DNA of 64,000 nucleotides from Rhodopseudomonas palustris JSC-3b (GCA_000504425.1 KI632513.1:1804011-1868010); one strand, 5' to 3'. Shown: positions 17,871 through 27,028, numbered from the stretch's first letter. Numbers and translations are program-made. Notes: a model not told the origin generated them from the sequence alone.

Positions 17871-18728
17871 TCAGGCCGGCCCGGTGGCGAGCGCCGGCCC
17901 GTCCGGCAGGCCCCATTCCGCCCAGGAGCCGTCGTACAGCGCGGTGCGATCGACGCCGAGCTGCGCCAAAGCCAGCGTGATCACCGCCGCGGTGACGCCC
18001 GAGCCGCAGCTGGTGACGATCGGCCGATCAAGATCGACCTTGGCGGCGGCAAAGATCGCGCGCAGTTCGTCCGGCGATTTCAGCGTGCCATCGGCGGCGA
18101 TCAGCTCATTGAACGGCACGTTGAAACTGCCCGGAATCCGGCCCGAGCGACGGCCCGGCCACGGCTCGGCAACCGCGCCTTCAAAACGCTCGCGCGAGCG
18201 GGCATCGACCACCTGCTCAGCGCCGCTGTCGAGATTGGCGATCAGCTGCTCGATGCGCCGCAGGCGTTCCGGCTCGAATTGCGGCGTCAGGGTTGCGGCG
18301 CTGATCGCCGGCGCGCCGCTGGCAACGGCACGGCCCTCGGCCTGCCATTTCGCCAGCCCGCCCTCGAGCACCCGCACTTCGGCCAAGCCGTACAGCTTGA
18401 ACATCCACCAGGCGCGCGGCGCGCCGAGATAGTTACCAGCGTCATAGACCACCACGCGGCAGCCATCACCGACGCCGAGCGCGCCGACCTGCTGGGCAAA
18501 CTCCTGCGGCGACGGCACCATATGCGGCAGCGAACTGGTCGGATCGGCGACCGCATCGATATCGAAGAACGCCGCGCCCGGCAGATGACGCTCGGCAAAT
18601 TGCTCGGCCGCGGTCGGCGGCCGCATCGCCGGCATTCGATAGGACGCATCGAGAATGCGCAGCTTGGGATCGTCGAGATGGGCGGCGAGCCAGTCGGTCG
18701 AGACCAGCGGAGCGGAAGGGAACGTCAT
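17871..18728 (-). CDS. sseA: 3-mercaptopyruvate sulfurtransferase
   Basis: 285 residues with two rhodanese domains. The N-terminal inactive domain begins STDWLAAHLDDPKLRILDAS; the C-terminal catalytic domain has the loop TSCGSGVTA. CGSGVT is the motif of mercaptopyruvate sulfurtransferases, as opposed to the CRKGVT of thiosulfate sulfurtransferase. It transfers sulfur from 3-mercaptopyruvate to thiols or cyanide in the cytosol. A second, single-domain rhodanese gene lies 84 bp upstream in the same direction, so the two likely form a sulfur-transfer unit. Confidence 0.92.
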   Translation of the reverse strand: MTFPSAPLVSTDWLAAHLDDPKLRILDASYRMPAMRPPTAAEQFAERHLPGAAFFDIDAVADPTSSLPHMVPSPQEFAQQVGALGVGDGCRVVVYDAGNYLGAPRAWWMFKLYGLAEVRVLEGGLAKWQAEGRAVASGAPAISAATLTPQFEPERLRRIEQLIANLDSGAEQVVDARSRERFEGAVAEPWPGRRSGRIPGSFNVPFNELIAADGTLKSPDELRAIFAAAKVDLDRPIVTSCGSGVTAAVITLALAQLGVDRTALYDGSWAEWGLPDGPALATGPA

Positions 18729-18812
18729 CGGGTTCGTCCATCAGCAAGGAAAGGACCAGGGCGCGCCGGAACGGATCGCCGCCGATCGACATCGCATGGC
18801 GCCGCTGTCGGC

Positions 18813-19232
18813 TCAATCGCTGTTGCGCGGTTTTGGCTGCAGCATTTCGACCGGGCCCCCGGCCTCGCGCCACGCGGCAAAGCCGCCGGCGATATGGGCC
18901 ACCGGGCGCAGCCCCATATCCTGCGCGGTCTTTGCCGCCAGTGCCGAGCGCAGCCCGCCCGCGCAATACAGCACGAATTGCTTGTCCTGCTGGAAGATCG
19001 GCTTGGCGTAGGGGCTATCCGGATCGATCCAGAATTCCAGCATGCCGCGCGTGCAGGAGAATGAACCTGGGATGCGCCCTTCGCGCTCGATCTCACGCGG
19101 ATCGCGGATATCGACCAGCACCACGTCATCCTGCCCCGCGATCGCGATCGCCTCGGCTGCGCTCAGCGTGGTGATCTCGGCATTGGCTTCGGCGAGCAGC
19201 GCTTTGATGCCGCGGGTGATGGTCTGAGGCAT
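18813..19232 (-). CDS. Single-domain rhodanese-like protein
   Basis: 139 residues, one rhodanese domain. The active-site loop is YCAGGLRSALA, with the catalytic cysteine in the normal position; VVLVDIRDPREIEREGRIPGS is the conserved CH2A-like region. It probably carries persulfide sulfur in the cytosol. I chose ATG 19232, as the upstream extension to 19301 runs into a palindromic repeat. It is followed by sseA on the same strand. The donor and acceptor are unknown. Confidence 0.9.
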   Translation of the reverse strand: MPQTITRGIKALLAEANAEITTLSAAEAIAIAGQDDVVLVDIRDPREIEREGRIPGSFSCTRGMLEFWIDPDSPYAKPIFQQDKQFVLYCAGGLRSALAAKTAQDMGLRPVAHIAGGFAAWREAGGPVEMLQPKPRNSD

Positions 19233-19296
19233 GGACGCTCCTGTTCGGTTACTTAGTGCAGACCGTGTTTCTGGCCTTGTCATTCTGTTGGTGCTG

Positions 19297-19390
19297 GTCA
19301 TTCCGGGGCGCGCGAAGCGCGAACCCGGAAACTCGGTTGAACATCTCGGGATTCCGGGTTCGCGAGCTATCGCCCGCGCCCCGGAATGAC
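19297..19390. repeat. Palindromic intergenic repeat (family B)
   Basis: An imperfect inverted repeat of about 94 bp. GTCATTCCGGGGCGCGCG at the left mirrors GCGCCCCGGAATGAC at the right, with an inner pair of GCGAACCCGGAA and TTCCGGGTTCGC. A second copy is at 47506-47600. Confidence 0.8.
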
Positions 19391-19415
19391 TGGAGGGAGA
19401 GGACGCAGCCGCTCC

Positions 19416-20591
19416 CTACCGCACCAGCTCGCGCATGGCGCCTTCCAGGCCCTCGATCGTGATCGGATACATCCGGCCGGAAAACAGCCGACGGATCAGG
19501 ATGGTCGATTCCGAATAGTCCCAATGCCGCTGCGCCACCGGATTGAGCCAGACCGCATGCGGATAGGTCTGCAGCACGCGCTGCAACCACACCGCCCCGG
19601 CCTCCTCATTGACATGTTCGACCGAGCCGCCCGGCACCATGATCTCATAGGGCGACATCGAGGCATCGCCGACGAACACCACCTTGTAGTCGTGCGGAAA
19701 CTTATGCAGCACATCCCAGGTCGGCGTGCGATCGCTGAACCGGCGCTTGTTCTGCTTCCACACGCCCTCATAGAGGCAGTTGTGGAAGTAGAAGTATTCC
19801 ATGTGCTTGAATTCGCTCTTGGCGGCGGAGAACAGTTCTTCGACCTGCGCGACATGGGCATCCATCGAGCCGCCGATGTCGAAGAACACCAGCACCTTCA
19901 CCGCATTGCGCCGCTCCGGCCGCATGTGGACGTCGAGATAGCCGTGATTGGCGGTCTCGCGAATGGTGGTGTCGAGATCGAGTTCGTCCGGCGCGCCGGT
20001 GCGCGCGAATTTACGCAAGCGGCGCAGCGCAACCTTGATGTTGCGGATGCCGAGCTCGACATTGCCGTCGAGGTCCTTGAACTCGCGGCGGTCCCAGACC
20101 TTGACCGCGCGGCGATGCCGGCTCTGGTCCTGGCCGATGCGCACGCCCTCGGGATTATAGCCATAGGCCCCGAATGGTGAGGTGCCGGCGGTGCCGATCC
20201 ATTTATTGCCGCCCTGGTGCCGTTCCTTCTGCTCCTTGAGCCGCTCGCGCAGCGTCTCCATCAGCTTGTCCCAGCCCATGGATTCGATCTGCTTCTTCTC
20301 CTCCTCCGACAGATATTTTTCGGCGAGCTTTTTCAGCCATTCCGCCGGAATCTCGGATTTCTCCATCGCTTCCAGCAGATTTTCCAGCCCCTTGAAAACC
20401 GTGCCGAACACCCGATCGAATTTGTCGAGATTGCGCTCGTCCTTCACCAGCGTCGCGCGCGACAGATAGTAGAAATGCTCGACCGAGTATCCGGCAAGAT
20501 CGGCGTCGAGCGCTTCCATCAGCGTCAGATATTCGCGCAGCGTAACCGGCACCTGCGCATCGCGCAGCGATGTGAAGAACTGAAGGAACAT
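19416..20591 (-). CDS. VWA domain protein, CoxE-like
   Basis: 391 residues. The N-terminal half is helical and charged (LKKLAEKYLSEEEKKQIES). The C-terminal von Willebrand A domain has a degenerate metal site, VFFDIGGSMDAH, and VVFVGDASMSPYE. Such proteins work with MoxR-type AAA+ ATPases in maturing metalloenzymes such as CO dehydrogenase. A MoxR gene is divergently placed 342 bp away, supporting this partnership. The metalloenzyme client is not in the window. Length and start (MFLQFFTSLRDAQVPVTLRE) are family-typical. Confidence 0.9.
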   Translation of the reverse strand: MFLQFFTSLRDAQVPVTLREYLTLMEALDADLAGYSVEHFYYLSRATLVKDERNLDKFDRVFGTVFKGLENLLEAMEKSEIPAEWLKKLAEKYLSEEEKKQIESMGWDKLMETLRERLKEQKERHQGGNKWIGTAGTSPFGAYGYNPEGVRIGQDQSRHRRAVKVWDRREFKDLDGNVELGIRNIKVALRRLRKFARTGAPDELDLDTTIRETANHGYLDVHMRPERRNAVKVLVFFDIGGSMDAHVAQVEELFSAAKSEFKHMEYFYFHNCLYEGVWKQNKRRFSDRTPTWDVLHKFPHDYKVVFVGDASMSPYEIMVPGGSVEHVNEEAGAVWLQRVLQTYPHAVWLNPVAQRHWDYSESTILIRRLFSGRMYPITIEGLEGAMRELVR

Positions 20592-20933
20592 CTATGGTCC
20601 CGCGCCTCCGCGATGCACGTTGTTTCTATGCACGTCGTTGTCCTCCGCTTGGGCCATGGCCGACGGCCGGCGCCTTGCGACGCTTCTGGCCAAAACCCTG
20701 CCACGCAGATTGCCAGTCCATGGCAGCGCGTCAAGAGCTGCTCCGCGCCCTGTGTGCCGAGCGGCATGCCGCGGCCCTCTCTGGACCTCGCCGTCATTTC
20801 CATTAGATTGCCAGCTCGCAGCGGCGGCGCAGAACCGCTTGACGCGGCCACGCCGCGCCGATGTTAGGCTGCACCATCAAGGCGGAGGAGCGCGGGTTTT
20901 CCGCTCGGCGAAACAAGACAGGGCACACTTCGG
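20592..20933. other. Divergent intergenic region between VWA and MoxR genes
   Basis: 342 bp holding the promoters of both genes. The only structure noted is a short direct repeat of ATGCACGT(T/C)GTT near 20610-20640. No supported gene. Confidence 0.5.
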
Positions 20934-21776
20934 ATGAAATTCACCGGCACTCAGAACTACGTCGCCACCGATGACCTCAAGGTCGCCGTCAACGCCGCGA
21001 TCGTGCTCGAACGACCGCTGCTGGTGAAAGGCGAGCCCGGCACCGGCAAGACGGTGCTGGCCGAGGAAGTGGCCAAGGCGCTCAATGCGCCGCTGCTGAC
21101 CTGGCACATCAAATCGACCACCAAGGCGCAGCAGGGCCTGTATGAGTACGACGCAGTGTCGCGGCTGCGCGACAGCCAGCTCGGCGACCCGCGGGTGTCG
21201 GACATCCGCAACTACATCAAGCGCGGCAAGCTGTGGGAGGCGTTCACCAGCGAGCAGCGGCCGGTGCTGCTGATCGACGAGATCGACAAGGCCGACATCG
21301 AGTTTCCCAACGACCTGTTGCTCGAACTCGATCGCATGGAGTTTCACGTTTACGAGACCGGCGAGACCATTCGCGCCGCGCGCCGCCCGATCCTGGTGAT
21401 CACCTCCAACAATGAAAAGGAACTGCCCGACGCGTTCCTGCGCCGCTGCTTCTTCCACTACATCAAGTTCCCCGATGCCGAGACCATGCACCAGATCGTC
21501 GATGTGCACTTCCCGGGCATCAAGCAGCGGCTGGTGCAGGAAGCGCTCAAAATCTTCTTCGAGGTGCGCGACGTGCCGGGCCTGAAGAAGAAGCCGTCGA
21601 CCTCGGAACTGCTCGATTGGCTGAAACTGCTGCTCAATGAAGACATGTCGCCGGAACAGCTGCGCGAACGCGACCCGCGCAAGCTGATCCCGCCGCTGCA
21701 TGGCGCGCTGTTGAAGAACGAACAGGACGTGCATCTGTTCGAGCGGCTGGCGTTCCTCAGCCGCCGCGAGGTCTGA
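20934..21776 (+). CDS. MoxR-family AAA+ ATPase
   Basis: 280 residues. Walker A GEPGTGKT near residues 36-43, Walker B VLLIDEIDKAD near 111, sensor VITSNNEKELPDAFLRRC with arginine fingers. It belongs to the MoxR/CbbQ-like group that acts as a chaperone, remodelling metalloenzymes or other complexes together with a VWA partner. The divergent VWA gene at 19416-20591 is the likely partner. The start MKFTGTQNYVATDDLKVAVN matches homologues. The client is unknown. Confidence 0.94.
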   Translation: MKFTGTQNYVATDDLKVAVNAAIVLERPLLVKGEPGTGKTVLAEEVAKALNAPLLTWHIKSTTKAQQGLYEYDAVSRLRDSQLGDPRVSDIRNYIKRGKLWEAFTSEQRPVLLIDEIDKADIEFPNDLLLELDRMEFHVYETGETIRAARRPILVITSNNEKELPDAFLRRCFFHYIKFPDAETMHQIVDVHFPGIKQRLVQEALKIFFEVRDVPGLKKKPSTSELLDWLKLLLNEDMSPEQLRERDPRKLIPPLHGALLKNEQDVHLFERLAFLSRREV

Positions 21777-21921
21777 TCAACGAAAGGTCTGACCGCCGCT
21801 CCGCGCTGGCGCCCGGGAAAGCTGGGCGCTGGCTGCACGGCTCACATGCGGCGCCCTCGCCAAGGGGCGAGCTGGTCTCGTTGTGCCGCTTGACTGCGTG
21901 GGGTTCAGGAACTGGCCGATC

Positions 21922-22230
21922 TTAAGAGCCGGCGCGGGCGCCCTTCAGCGACGGCGTCGCCTGGATTTCGAACGGCAGGTCATCGGTCCACTGCGGACGC
22001 AGCAGCACCTGGCAGCCTTTCTCGAACGGCAGCATGCCGACCTGACGATCATCCTGAAGAATTTCGATCGCCCAGTTGCGAGAGGCATGCGGGTGCTTTT
22101 GCACCAGCCGCCGGATCACGGTCGCAGCGAACAAGGTCGCGTCGATATCGTCATCGAGCGCCGCCCCGTCATGGCCGGGACCATCTACGCGGTTGATGGG
22201 GTCGCGAACGTGAAAGCGATAGAAAGGCAT
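21922..22230 (-). CDS. DUF6894-like small protein
   Basis: 102 residues starting MPFYRFHVRD, close to the MPRYFFHxxDG start of the DUF6894 family widespread in rhizobia. A helical central part (LFAATVIRRLVQKHP) and a C-terminal WTDDLPFEIQATPSL follow. It is soluble, with no catalytic motif. The function of the family is unknown. ATG 22230 is chosen because the motif starts there. It converges on the MoxR gene. Confidence 0.65.
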   Translation of the reverse strand: MPFYRFHVRDPINRVDGPGHDGAALDDDIDATLFAATVIRRLVQKHPHASRNWAIEILQDDRQVGMLPFEKGCQVLLRPQWTDDLPFEIQATPSLKGARAGS

Positions 22231-22702
22231 GGCGCTAGTACACACGGCCCCGGCGCCAAGAAAATGATGTGCATCAAATCACTTGCCCGTAGAATTCGCA
22301 GGGTGAACGCCCTGCGCCGCTGTGCTGGCGGGTTCCGAGCCGCCTTGCGCGGGCGCGGCTGAGCGACCGCGCCAGCGATTGCACGACCGCCACTTGCCAT
22401 CGCCAGGCGGTGCCAACGCCGAGCGGTCGCGATGCCGCGCCCTGCTCGCCGCTTGGTGCTGCCGCCACTGCCAAACCCGTCGTCCGGTCGGCGCGATCCG
22501 ATCACGCGCAAATTTTGCTGATTCCATTTTGCCGATATTTGCGCGCTTCGTTCGCAGCAATCGCGCCTGCGTTCGCGGTACGGAAGTCCTGCACAACCGA
22601 CGCGGTCATTTCAGACATTTTCGCGCGCTTCGTTACTTAACTATTTCTCCAACAAACTGGCCGATCTTGGCGCGCAAGACGACGCAGGAAGCGAAATCAT
22701 CA
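22231..22702. other. Divergent intergenic region upstream of the HerA-like gene
   Basis: 472 bp between two divergent genes. The right third (22480-22690) is less GC-rich and probably holds the herA-like promoter. AGGAAG lies 11 bp before ATG 22703. A GC-rich open frame spans the region but has biased composition and is not supported. Confidence 0.5.
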
Positions 22703-24448
22703 ATGTCTGATCTCACCACGACAGCACCTTTCGGGACCGTGATCTCCGTGCGCGGATCGCTCGCGCGGATCGGCCTTTATGCCAACGCAACGATGACGCT
22801 TGCGCAGATGCGCGCCACGGTCGGCCGCTTCATCAGCATTCGCGCGGGCACCAGCTCGATCATTGCGACCATCACCGAAGTATCGTGCGAGGATCTGCCA
22901 GCGGGCGGCCAATTCGTGGCCTGTGCGTCGGTCGATCTGCTGGGTGAGATCACTTACGGAGCGCGTCCCAAGTTTCAGCGCGGCGTCACCACCTATCCGA
23001 CCATCGGCGATGCCGTCCAACTGATCACCAGCGACGAGCTGCGCACCGTTTACGCGCCGAATGGCTCCGACCAGATCGATGTCGGCACGCTGCAGCAGGA
23101 CCCTTCGGTGATCGCCTATGTCGATATCGAGGAACTGCTGTCCAAGCATTTTGCGGTGCTCGGCTCGACCGGCGTCGGCAAATCGACCGGCGTGTCGCTG
23201 CTGCTCAATGAAATTCTGAAGTCGCGACCCAATCTGCGCATCTTCCTGCTCGACGTGCACAACGAATATGGCCGCTGCTTCGGCGAACGCGCGATGGTGA
23301 TCAATCCGCGCAATCTGAAGCTGCCGTTCTGGCTGTTCAATTTCGACGAGATCGTCGATGTGCTGTTCGCCGGCCGCCCCGGCGTGCCGGAAGAACTCGA
23401 CATTCTGGCCGAAGTGATCCCGCTGGCGAAAGGCATCTACACCCAGTACCAGAACGCCGACCGCATCGGCTTGAAGCGCATCGATCCCAAGGCCAGCGGC
23501 TACACCGCCGATACGCCGGTGCCGTACCGGCTGGTCGATCTGATTTCGCTGATCGACGAGCGGATGGGCAAGCTCGAGAACCGTTCCTCGCGCATCATCT
23601 ATCACAAGCTGATCTCGCGCATCGAAACGGTGCGCAACGACCCGCGCTACGCCTTCATGTTCGACAACGCCAATGTCGGCGGCGACACCATGGCGGAAGT
23701 GATCAGCTATCTGTTCCGGCTGCCCGCCAATGGCCGGCCGATGACCATCATGCAGCTCGCCGGCTTCCCGGCCGAGGTGGTGGATTCGGTGGTGTCGGTG
23801 CTGTGCCGCATGGCGTTCGACTTCGGGCTGTGGAGCGATGGCGTGTCGCCGCTGCTGTTCGTGTGCGAAGAAGCGCATCGCTACGCGGCGGCCGATCGCA
23901 GCATCGGCTTTGGCCCGACCCGCAAAGCGGTGTCGCGCATTGCCAAGGAAGGCCGCAAATATGGCGTCTATCTCGGCCTGGTGACGCAGCGCCCGGCCGA
24001 ACTCGACGCCACTATCCTCTCGCAATGCAACACGCTGTTCGCGATGCGGCTTGCCAATGATCGCGACCAGGCGCTGCTGCGCTCGGCAGTGTCCGATGCC
24101 GCGGCCAATCTGCTGTCGTTCGTGCCCTCGCTCGGCACCCGCGAAGTGCTGGCGTTCGGCGAAGGCGTGGCGCTACCGACCCGGCTGCGCTTCAAGGAAG
24201 TGCCAGCCCATCAATTGCCGCGCAGCGATGCCGCGATTTCGACGATGCCCTCGCTGTCGGGGCATGACATGCGGTTCGTCGATGCGGTGCTGGAGCGCTG
24301 GCGCGGCGCGACCATGCATCGTGATGTGCCGAACGATCCGATCATCGCCGACCGCCCGGCCGCACGGACCATGGACGCACCGATGCTGCAGCCCGCGCTC
24401 GGCCTCGACCCGGATCGGTTCTCGCTGTTGAAGAAGCCGCTGCGCTAA
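22703..24448 (+). CDS. HerA-like (DUF87) ATPase
   Basis: 581 residues. An N-terminal HAS-barrel (TVISVRGSLARIGLYANATM) precedes a HerA/FtsK-type ATPase with Walker A GSTGVGKST and Walker B LLFVCEEAHRY. A C-terminal segment has QRPAELDATILSQCNT. HerA proteins are hexameric DNA translocases, normally partnered with the NurA nuclease; no nurA is visible here, and bacterial orphan members are often of unknown role. The start at ATG 22703 follows AGGAAG and fits the barrel start. DNA transport or repair is inferred from the family. Confidence 0.9.
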   Translation: MSDLTTTAPFGTVISVRGSLARIGLYANATMTLAQMRATVGRFISIRAGTSSIIATITEVSCEDLPAGGQFVACASVDLLGEITYGARPKFQRGVTTYPTIGDAVQLITSDELRTVYAPNGSDQIDVGTLQQDPSVIAYVDIEELLSKHFAVLGSTGVGKSTGVSLLLNEILKSRPNLRIFLLDVHNEYGRCFGERAMVINPRNLKLPFWLFNFDEIVDVLFAGRPGVPEELDILAEVIPLAKGIYTQYQNADRIGLKRIDPKASGYTADTPVPYRLVDLISLIDERMGKLENRSSRIIYHKLISRIETVRNDPRYAFMFDNANVGGDTMAEVISYLFRLPANGRPMTIMQLAGFPAEVVDSVVSVLCRMAFDFGLWSDGVSPLLFVCEEAHRYAAADRSIGFGPTRKAVSRIAKEGRKYGVYLGLVTQRPAELDATILSQCNTLFAMRLANDRDQALLRSAVSDAAANLLSFVPSLGTREVLAFGEGVALPTRLRFKEVPAHQLPRSDAAISTMPSLSGHDMRFVDAVLERWRGATMHRDVPNDPIIADRPAARTMDAPMLQPALGLDPDRFSLLKKPLR

Positions 24449-24536
24449 GCTGACGGACGGCACTGCGGCGCCGTCTTGCATTCGTGGAAGCACCGAACGA
24501 GACTGACCTTCGTCAGCCCTCGTCGGATGCTTCATC

Positions 24537-25115
24537 ATGACCTCACCGTCCGTGTCCCGCTTTCCGGTCCCCGCGCTCGATCAGCTGCCTGATGACATCC
24601 GCGCCCGCATCCTGGCGGTGCAGGAGAAGTCGGGCTTCGTGCCCAATGTGTTTCTGGCATTGGCCTATCGCCCCGACGAGTTCCGGGCGTTTTTCGCCTA
24701 TCACGATGCGCTGATGGAGAAGGACGGCGGGCTCAGCAAGGCCGAGCGTGAAATGATCGTGGTCGCGACCAGCGCTGCCAATCAGTGCCATTATTGCGTG
24801 ATCGCACATGGCGCCATTCTGCGCATCCGCGCCAAAAACCCTCAGATCGCCGATCAGATCGCCATCAATTATCGCAAGGCCGACCTGCTGCCGCGGCAGC
24901 TCGCCATGCTCGATTTCGCGCTGAAAGTCAGCCGCGCGGCCGAGACGGTGTCGTCCGCCGATTTCGAGACCCTGCATCGGCATGGGTTTAGTGAGGACGA
25001 TGTCTGGGACATTGCCGCGATCGCCGCGTTCTTCGCGCTGTCGAACCGGATGGCCAACGTCACCAGCATGCGGCCCAATGACGAGTTCTACCTGATGGGC
25101 CGCCTGCCGAAATGA
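24537..25115 (+). CDS. AhpD-like peroxidase-related protein
   Basis: 192 residues of the carboxymuconolactone decarboxylase/AhpD fold. The CxxC motif is in NQCHYCVIAHGA, with the histidine spacing of the peroxidase-related group. The N-terminus PALDQLPDDIRARIL and the C-terminal RPNDEFYLMGR are typical. It probably uses the dithiol for peroxide or disulfide reduction in the cytosol. The stop overlaps the start of the MgtC gene by 4 bp (ATGA), so the two are translationally coupled. Confidence 0.9.
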   Translation: MTSPSVSRFPVPALDQLPDDIRARILAVQEKSGFVPNVFLALAYRPDEFRAFFAYHDALMEKDGGLSKAEREMIVVATSAANQCHYCVIAHGAILRIRAKNPQIADQIAINYRKADLLPRQLAMLDFALKVSRAAETVSSADFETLHRHGFSEDDVWDIAAIAAFFALSNRMANVTSMRPNDEFYLMGRLPK

Positions 25116-25642
25116 CGATCGTTCCAGAGCCGCACGCCGTCATCGATTGGCTGGAAATCATTCTGCGCCTCGGCGTCGCAACGGCGGCCGGCGCCATGAT
25201 CGGCCTGAACCGCGATCTGCATGGCAAGCCGATCGGGCTGCGCACGCTGGCGATCGTCAGCCTGGCTTCGGCGATCGTGGTGCTGATCGCCGATCTGTCC
25301 GACAATGTCCCAAAACTGTCCGACGCCACCAGCCGGGTGATTCAGGGCATTTTGACCGGAATCGGCTTTCTCGGCGCCGGCGTGATCATGCGCGCCAAGG
25401 GGCAGACCCGGGTGCGCGGCCTGACCAGCGCGGCCTGCACCTTCCTCACCGCCTGCGCCGGCATCGCCTGCGGGGTCGGGCAATGGCGGGTGGTGGCCGT
25501 CGGGCTCGCTTTCGCGTTCCTGATCCTGACCGTCGGCGGCCCGTTGGAGCGGGCGCTGCATCGGTTGCTCGGCGGCAAGGACGCCCAGCCGAACAAGCAG
25601 CCGGAACCGAAGCCCGACCACGCGCAGCTGCCGCTGCCATAG
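25112..25642 (+). CDS. MgtC/SapB family membrane protein
   Basis: 176 residues. About four membrane helices occur in the first 135 residues. The conserved AAGAMIGLNRDLHGKPIGLR and GFLGAGVIMRAKGQTRVRGL are signature MgtC motifs. The C-terminus is a short hydrophilic tail, not the ACT-like domain of Salmonella MgtC. Family members affect growth at low magnesium or inside hosts, often by modulating the F-ATPase. It overlaps the AhpD-like gene by 4 bp, which implies coordinated expression. Confidence 0.92.
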   Translation: MTIVPEPHAVIDWLEIILRLGVATAAGAMIGLNRDLHGKPIGLRTLAIVSLASAIVVLIADLSDNVPKLSDATSRVIQGILTGIGFLGAGVIMRAKGQTRVRGLTSAACTFLTACAGIACGVGQWRVVAVGLAFAFLILTVGGPLERALHRLLGGKDAQPNKQPEPKPDHAQLPLP

Positions 25643-25749
25643 TCGCGGCAGGCGCGATGTTGTGTAGAGCGCGGCAGTCAGTTGTGTCTTAACGGCGCGG
25701 CCGCGCTGCGCTAGCATTTGCGTGACGTAGCAGCCGCGGAACAGCCGCG

Positions 25750-26079
25750 ATGACAGCTCAACGCCCCATCAACTCTGATGATGATGAGCATCGGGTGATC
25801 CCGTTCCGTCCGCGCTCGGCGCGCACGGCAACGACAGCCGGCCAGCGGCCGCAACCGGCCCACGATGCGCACGCCGCCACGCCGCCGCCATCACCGCAAC
25901 CGCCGCCCGATGATTTCCGCCAGCGGATGCTGGCCAATCTCGCAGCCTTCATATTCACCGCGCTGTTGACCGCGATCGGCATTTGGCTGGCCACCACCAT
26001 GGCCGATCTGCGCAAGGGCCAGGATTGCAGCCTGCTCGGCCGCCATGATTGCGAACGGCCGATCTCAAAATCACGCTGA
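25750..26079 (+). CDS. Hypothetical single-span membrane protein
   Basis: 109 residues: a polar, Pro-rich N-terminal half (HRVIPFRPRSARTATTAGQ), one membrane helix near 65-85 (LAAFIFTALLTAIGIWLATTM), and a short tail with two cysteines (DCSLLGRHDCERP). No family recognised. The layout, a cytoplasmic disordered tail plus one helix, is common among small envelope-associated proteins of these bacteria. It lies between the MgtC gene and the acpXL cluster. Confidence 0.65.
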   Translation: MTAQRPINSDDDEHRVIPFRPRSARTATTAGQRPQPAHDAHAATPPPSPQPPPDDFRQRMLANLAAFIFTALLTAIGIWLATTMADLRKGQDCSLLGRHDCERPISKSR

Positions 26080-26261
26080 CGCAACCGCCCATCGAAGCGG
26101 CATCATGACACCGCAGCGACCGCTGTGCGCGCGCCATTGAACTCCGGGCGGGGGTCCGTTATACGGGCGTACACGCTTGAGCCATGCTGGACAGGGCGGC
26201 CCGGACTCTTCAACCCAGGTCGCGCGCAGGCATGTTTACCCACAAGTTCAAAGGCTTAATG

Positions 26262-26543
26262 ATGACTTCCACATTTGATCGGGTCGCCACCATCATCGCG
26301 GAAACCTGCGACATCCCCCGCGACACGATCACGCCGGAGAGCCACGCGATCGATGATCTGGGCATCGACAGCCTGGACTTCCTCGATATTGCCTTCGCGA
26401 TCGACAAGGCGTTCGGGATCAAGCTGCCGCTGGAAAAGTGGACCCAGGAAGTCAACGACGGCAAGGCGACCACCGAGCAGTACTTCGTTCTCAGCAATCT
26501 CAGCGCGCGCATCGACGAGTTGGTCGCCGCCAAGGGCGCGTAA
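26262..26543 (+). CDS. acpXL: Acyl carrier protein AcpXL for very-long-chain fatty acids
   Basis: 93 residues. [12 protein letters not shown] carries the phosphopantetheine serine at residue 37. The C-terminus [18 protein letters not shown] is specific to AcpXL. It carries the growing C26-C28 27-hydroxy acyl chain for lipid A. I chose ATG 26262, with AAAGG upstream; ATG 26259 is adjacent. It opens a six-gene cluster with a FabZ-like gene 11 bp downstream. AcpXL is typical of Rhizobiales and important in membrane stability and symbiosis. Confidence 0.96.
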   Translation: MTSTFDRVATIIAETCDIPRDTITPESHAIDDLGIDSLDFLDIAFAIDKAFGIKLPLEKWTQEVNDGKATTEQYFVLSNLSARIDELVAAKGA

Positions 26544-26554
26544 GCGCCGGCACC

Positions 26555-27028
26555 ATGAATCTCGAATACTTCCATCTGATCGACCGCATCGTTCAGCTCG
26601 ACCTCGCTGAGCGCAAGATCACCGTCGAAGCGAACGTTCCGCAGCACAGCACCATCTTCGAAGGGCATTTTCCGGGCTATCCGCTGATGCCCGGCGTGCT
26701 GTTGATCGAAACGATGGCGCAGACCTCGGGCTGGCTGCAGATCGCGCTGATGAAGTTCGAGCGCATGCCGTTCCTCGCCGCGGTGAAGGAAGCGAAGATG
26801 CGCAGCTTCATCACCCCCGGCGAAGCGCTGACGGTCGAAGCCGGCATCGAGCACGAAGGCTCCGGCTTCACCGTGACCAATGCCAAGATTCTGAGCGGCG
26901 GCAAGCTGGCCTGCAACGCCACCCTCACCTTCCGCCATGTTCCTTTTCCGAACACGGAGCTGCGCGGCCACATGGAAGTGATGGCCGAACGCATCGGGTT
27001 CCCGCAACAGGCGCGCGCTGATGTCTGA
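26555..27028 (+). CDS. FabZ-like 3-hydroxyacyl-ACP dehydratase of the AcpXL cluster
   Basis: 157 residues, hot-dog fold. Catalytic His38 is in GHFPGYPLMPGV and Glu52 in LLIETMAQTSG, 14 residues apart as in FabZ. It would dehydrate 3-hydroxyacyl-AcpXL in each elongation round. It starts 11 bp after acpXL and overlaps the next gene by 8 bp, consistent with an operon. It lacks the isomerase features of FabA. The housekeeping fabZ is expected elsewhere. Confidence 0.93.
   Translation: MNLEYFHLIDRIVQLDLAERKITVEANVPQHSTIFEGHFPGYPLMPGVLLIETMAQTSGWLQIALMKFERMPFLAAVKEAKMRSFITPGEALTVEAGIEHEGSGFTVTNAKILSGGKLACNATLTFRHVPFPNTELRGHMEVMAERIGFPQQARADV

Noticed and set aside
22231..22702. N-terminal extension of the HerA-like protein from 22322
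   Set aside because: The extension is Cys/Arg-rich and unlike coding sequence; ATG 22703 with AGGAAG begins the HAS-barrel.
22700..24025. Long open frame on the reverse strand opposite the HerA-like gene (441 codons)
   Set aside because: It is His/Arg/Gln-rich with no recognisable domain and lies fully antisense to a gene with clear ATPase motifs; such frames are common in GC-rich DNA.
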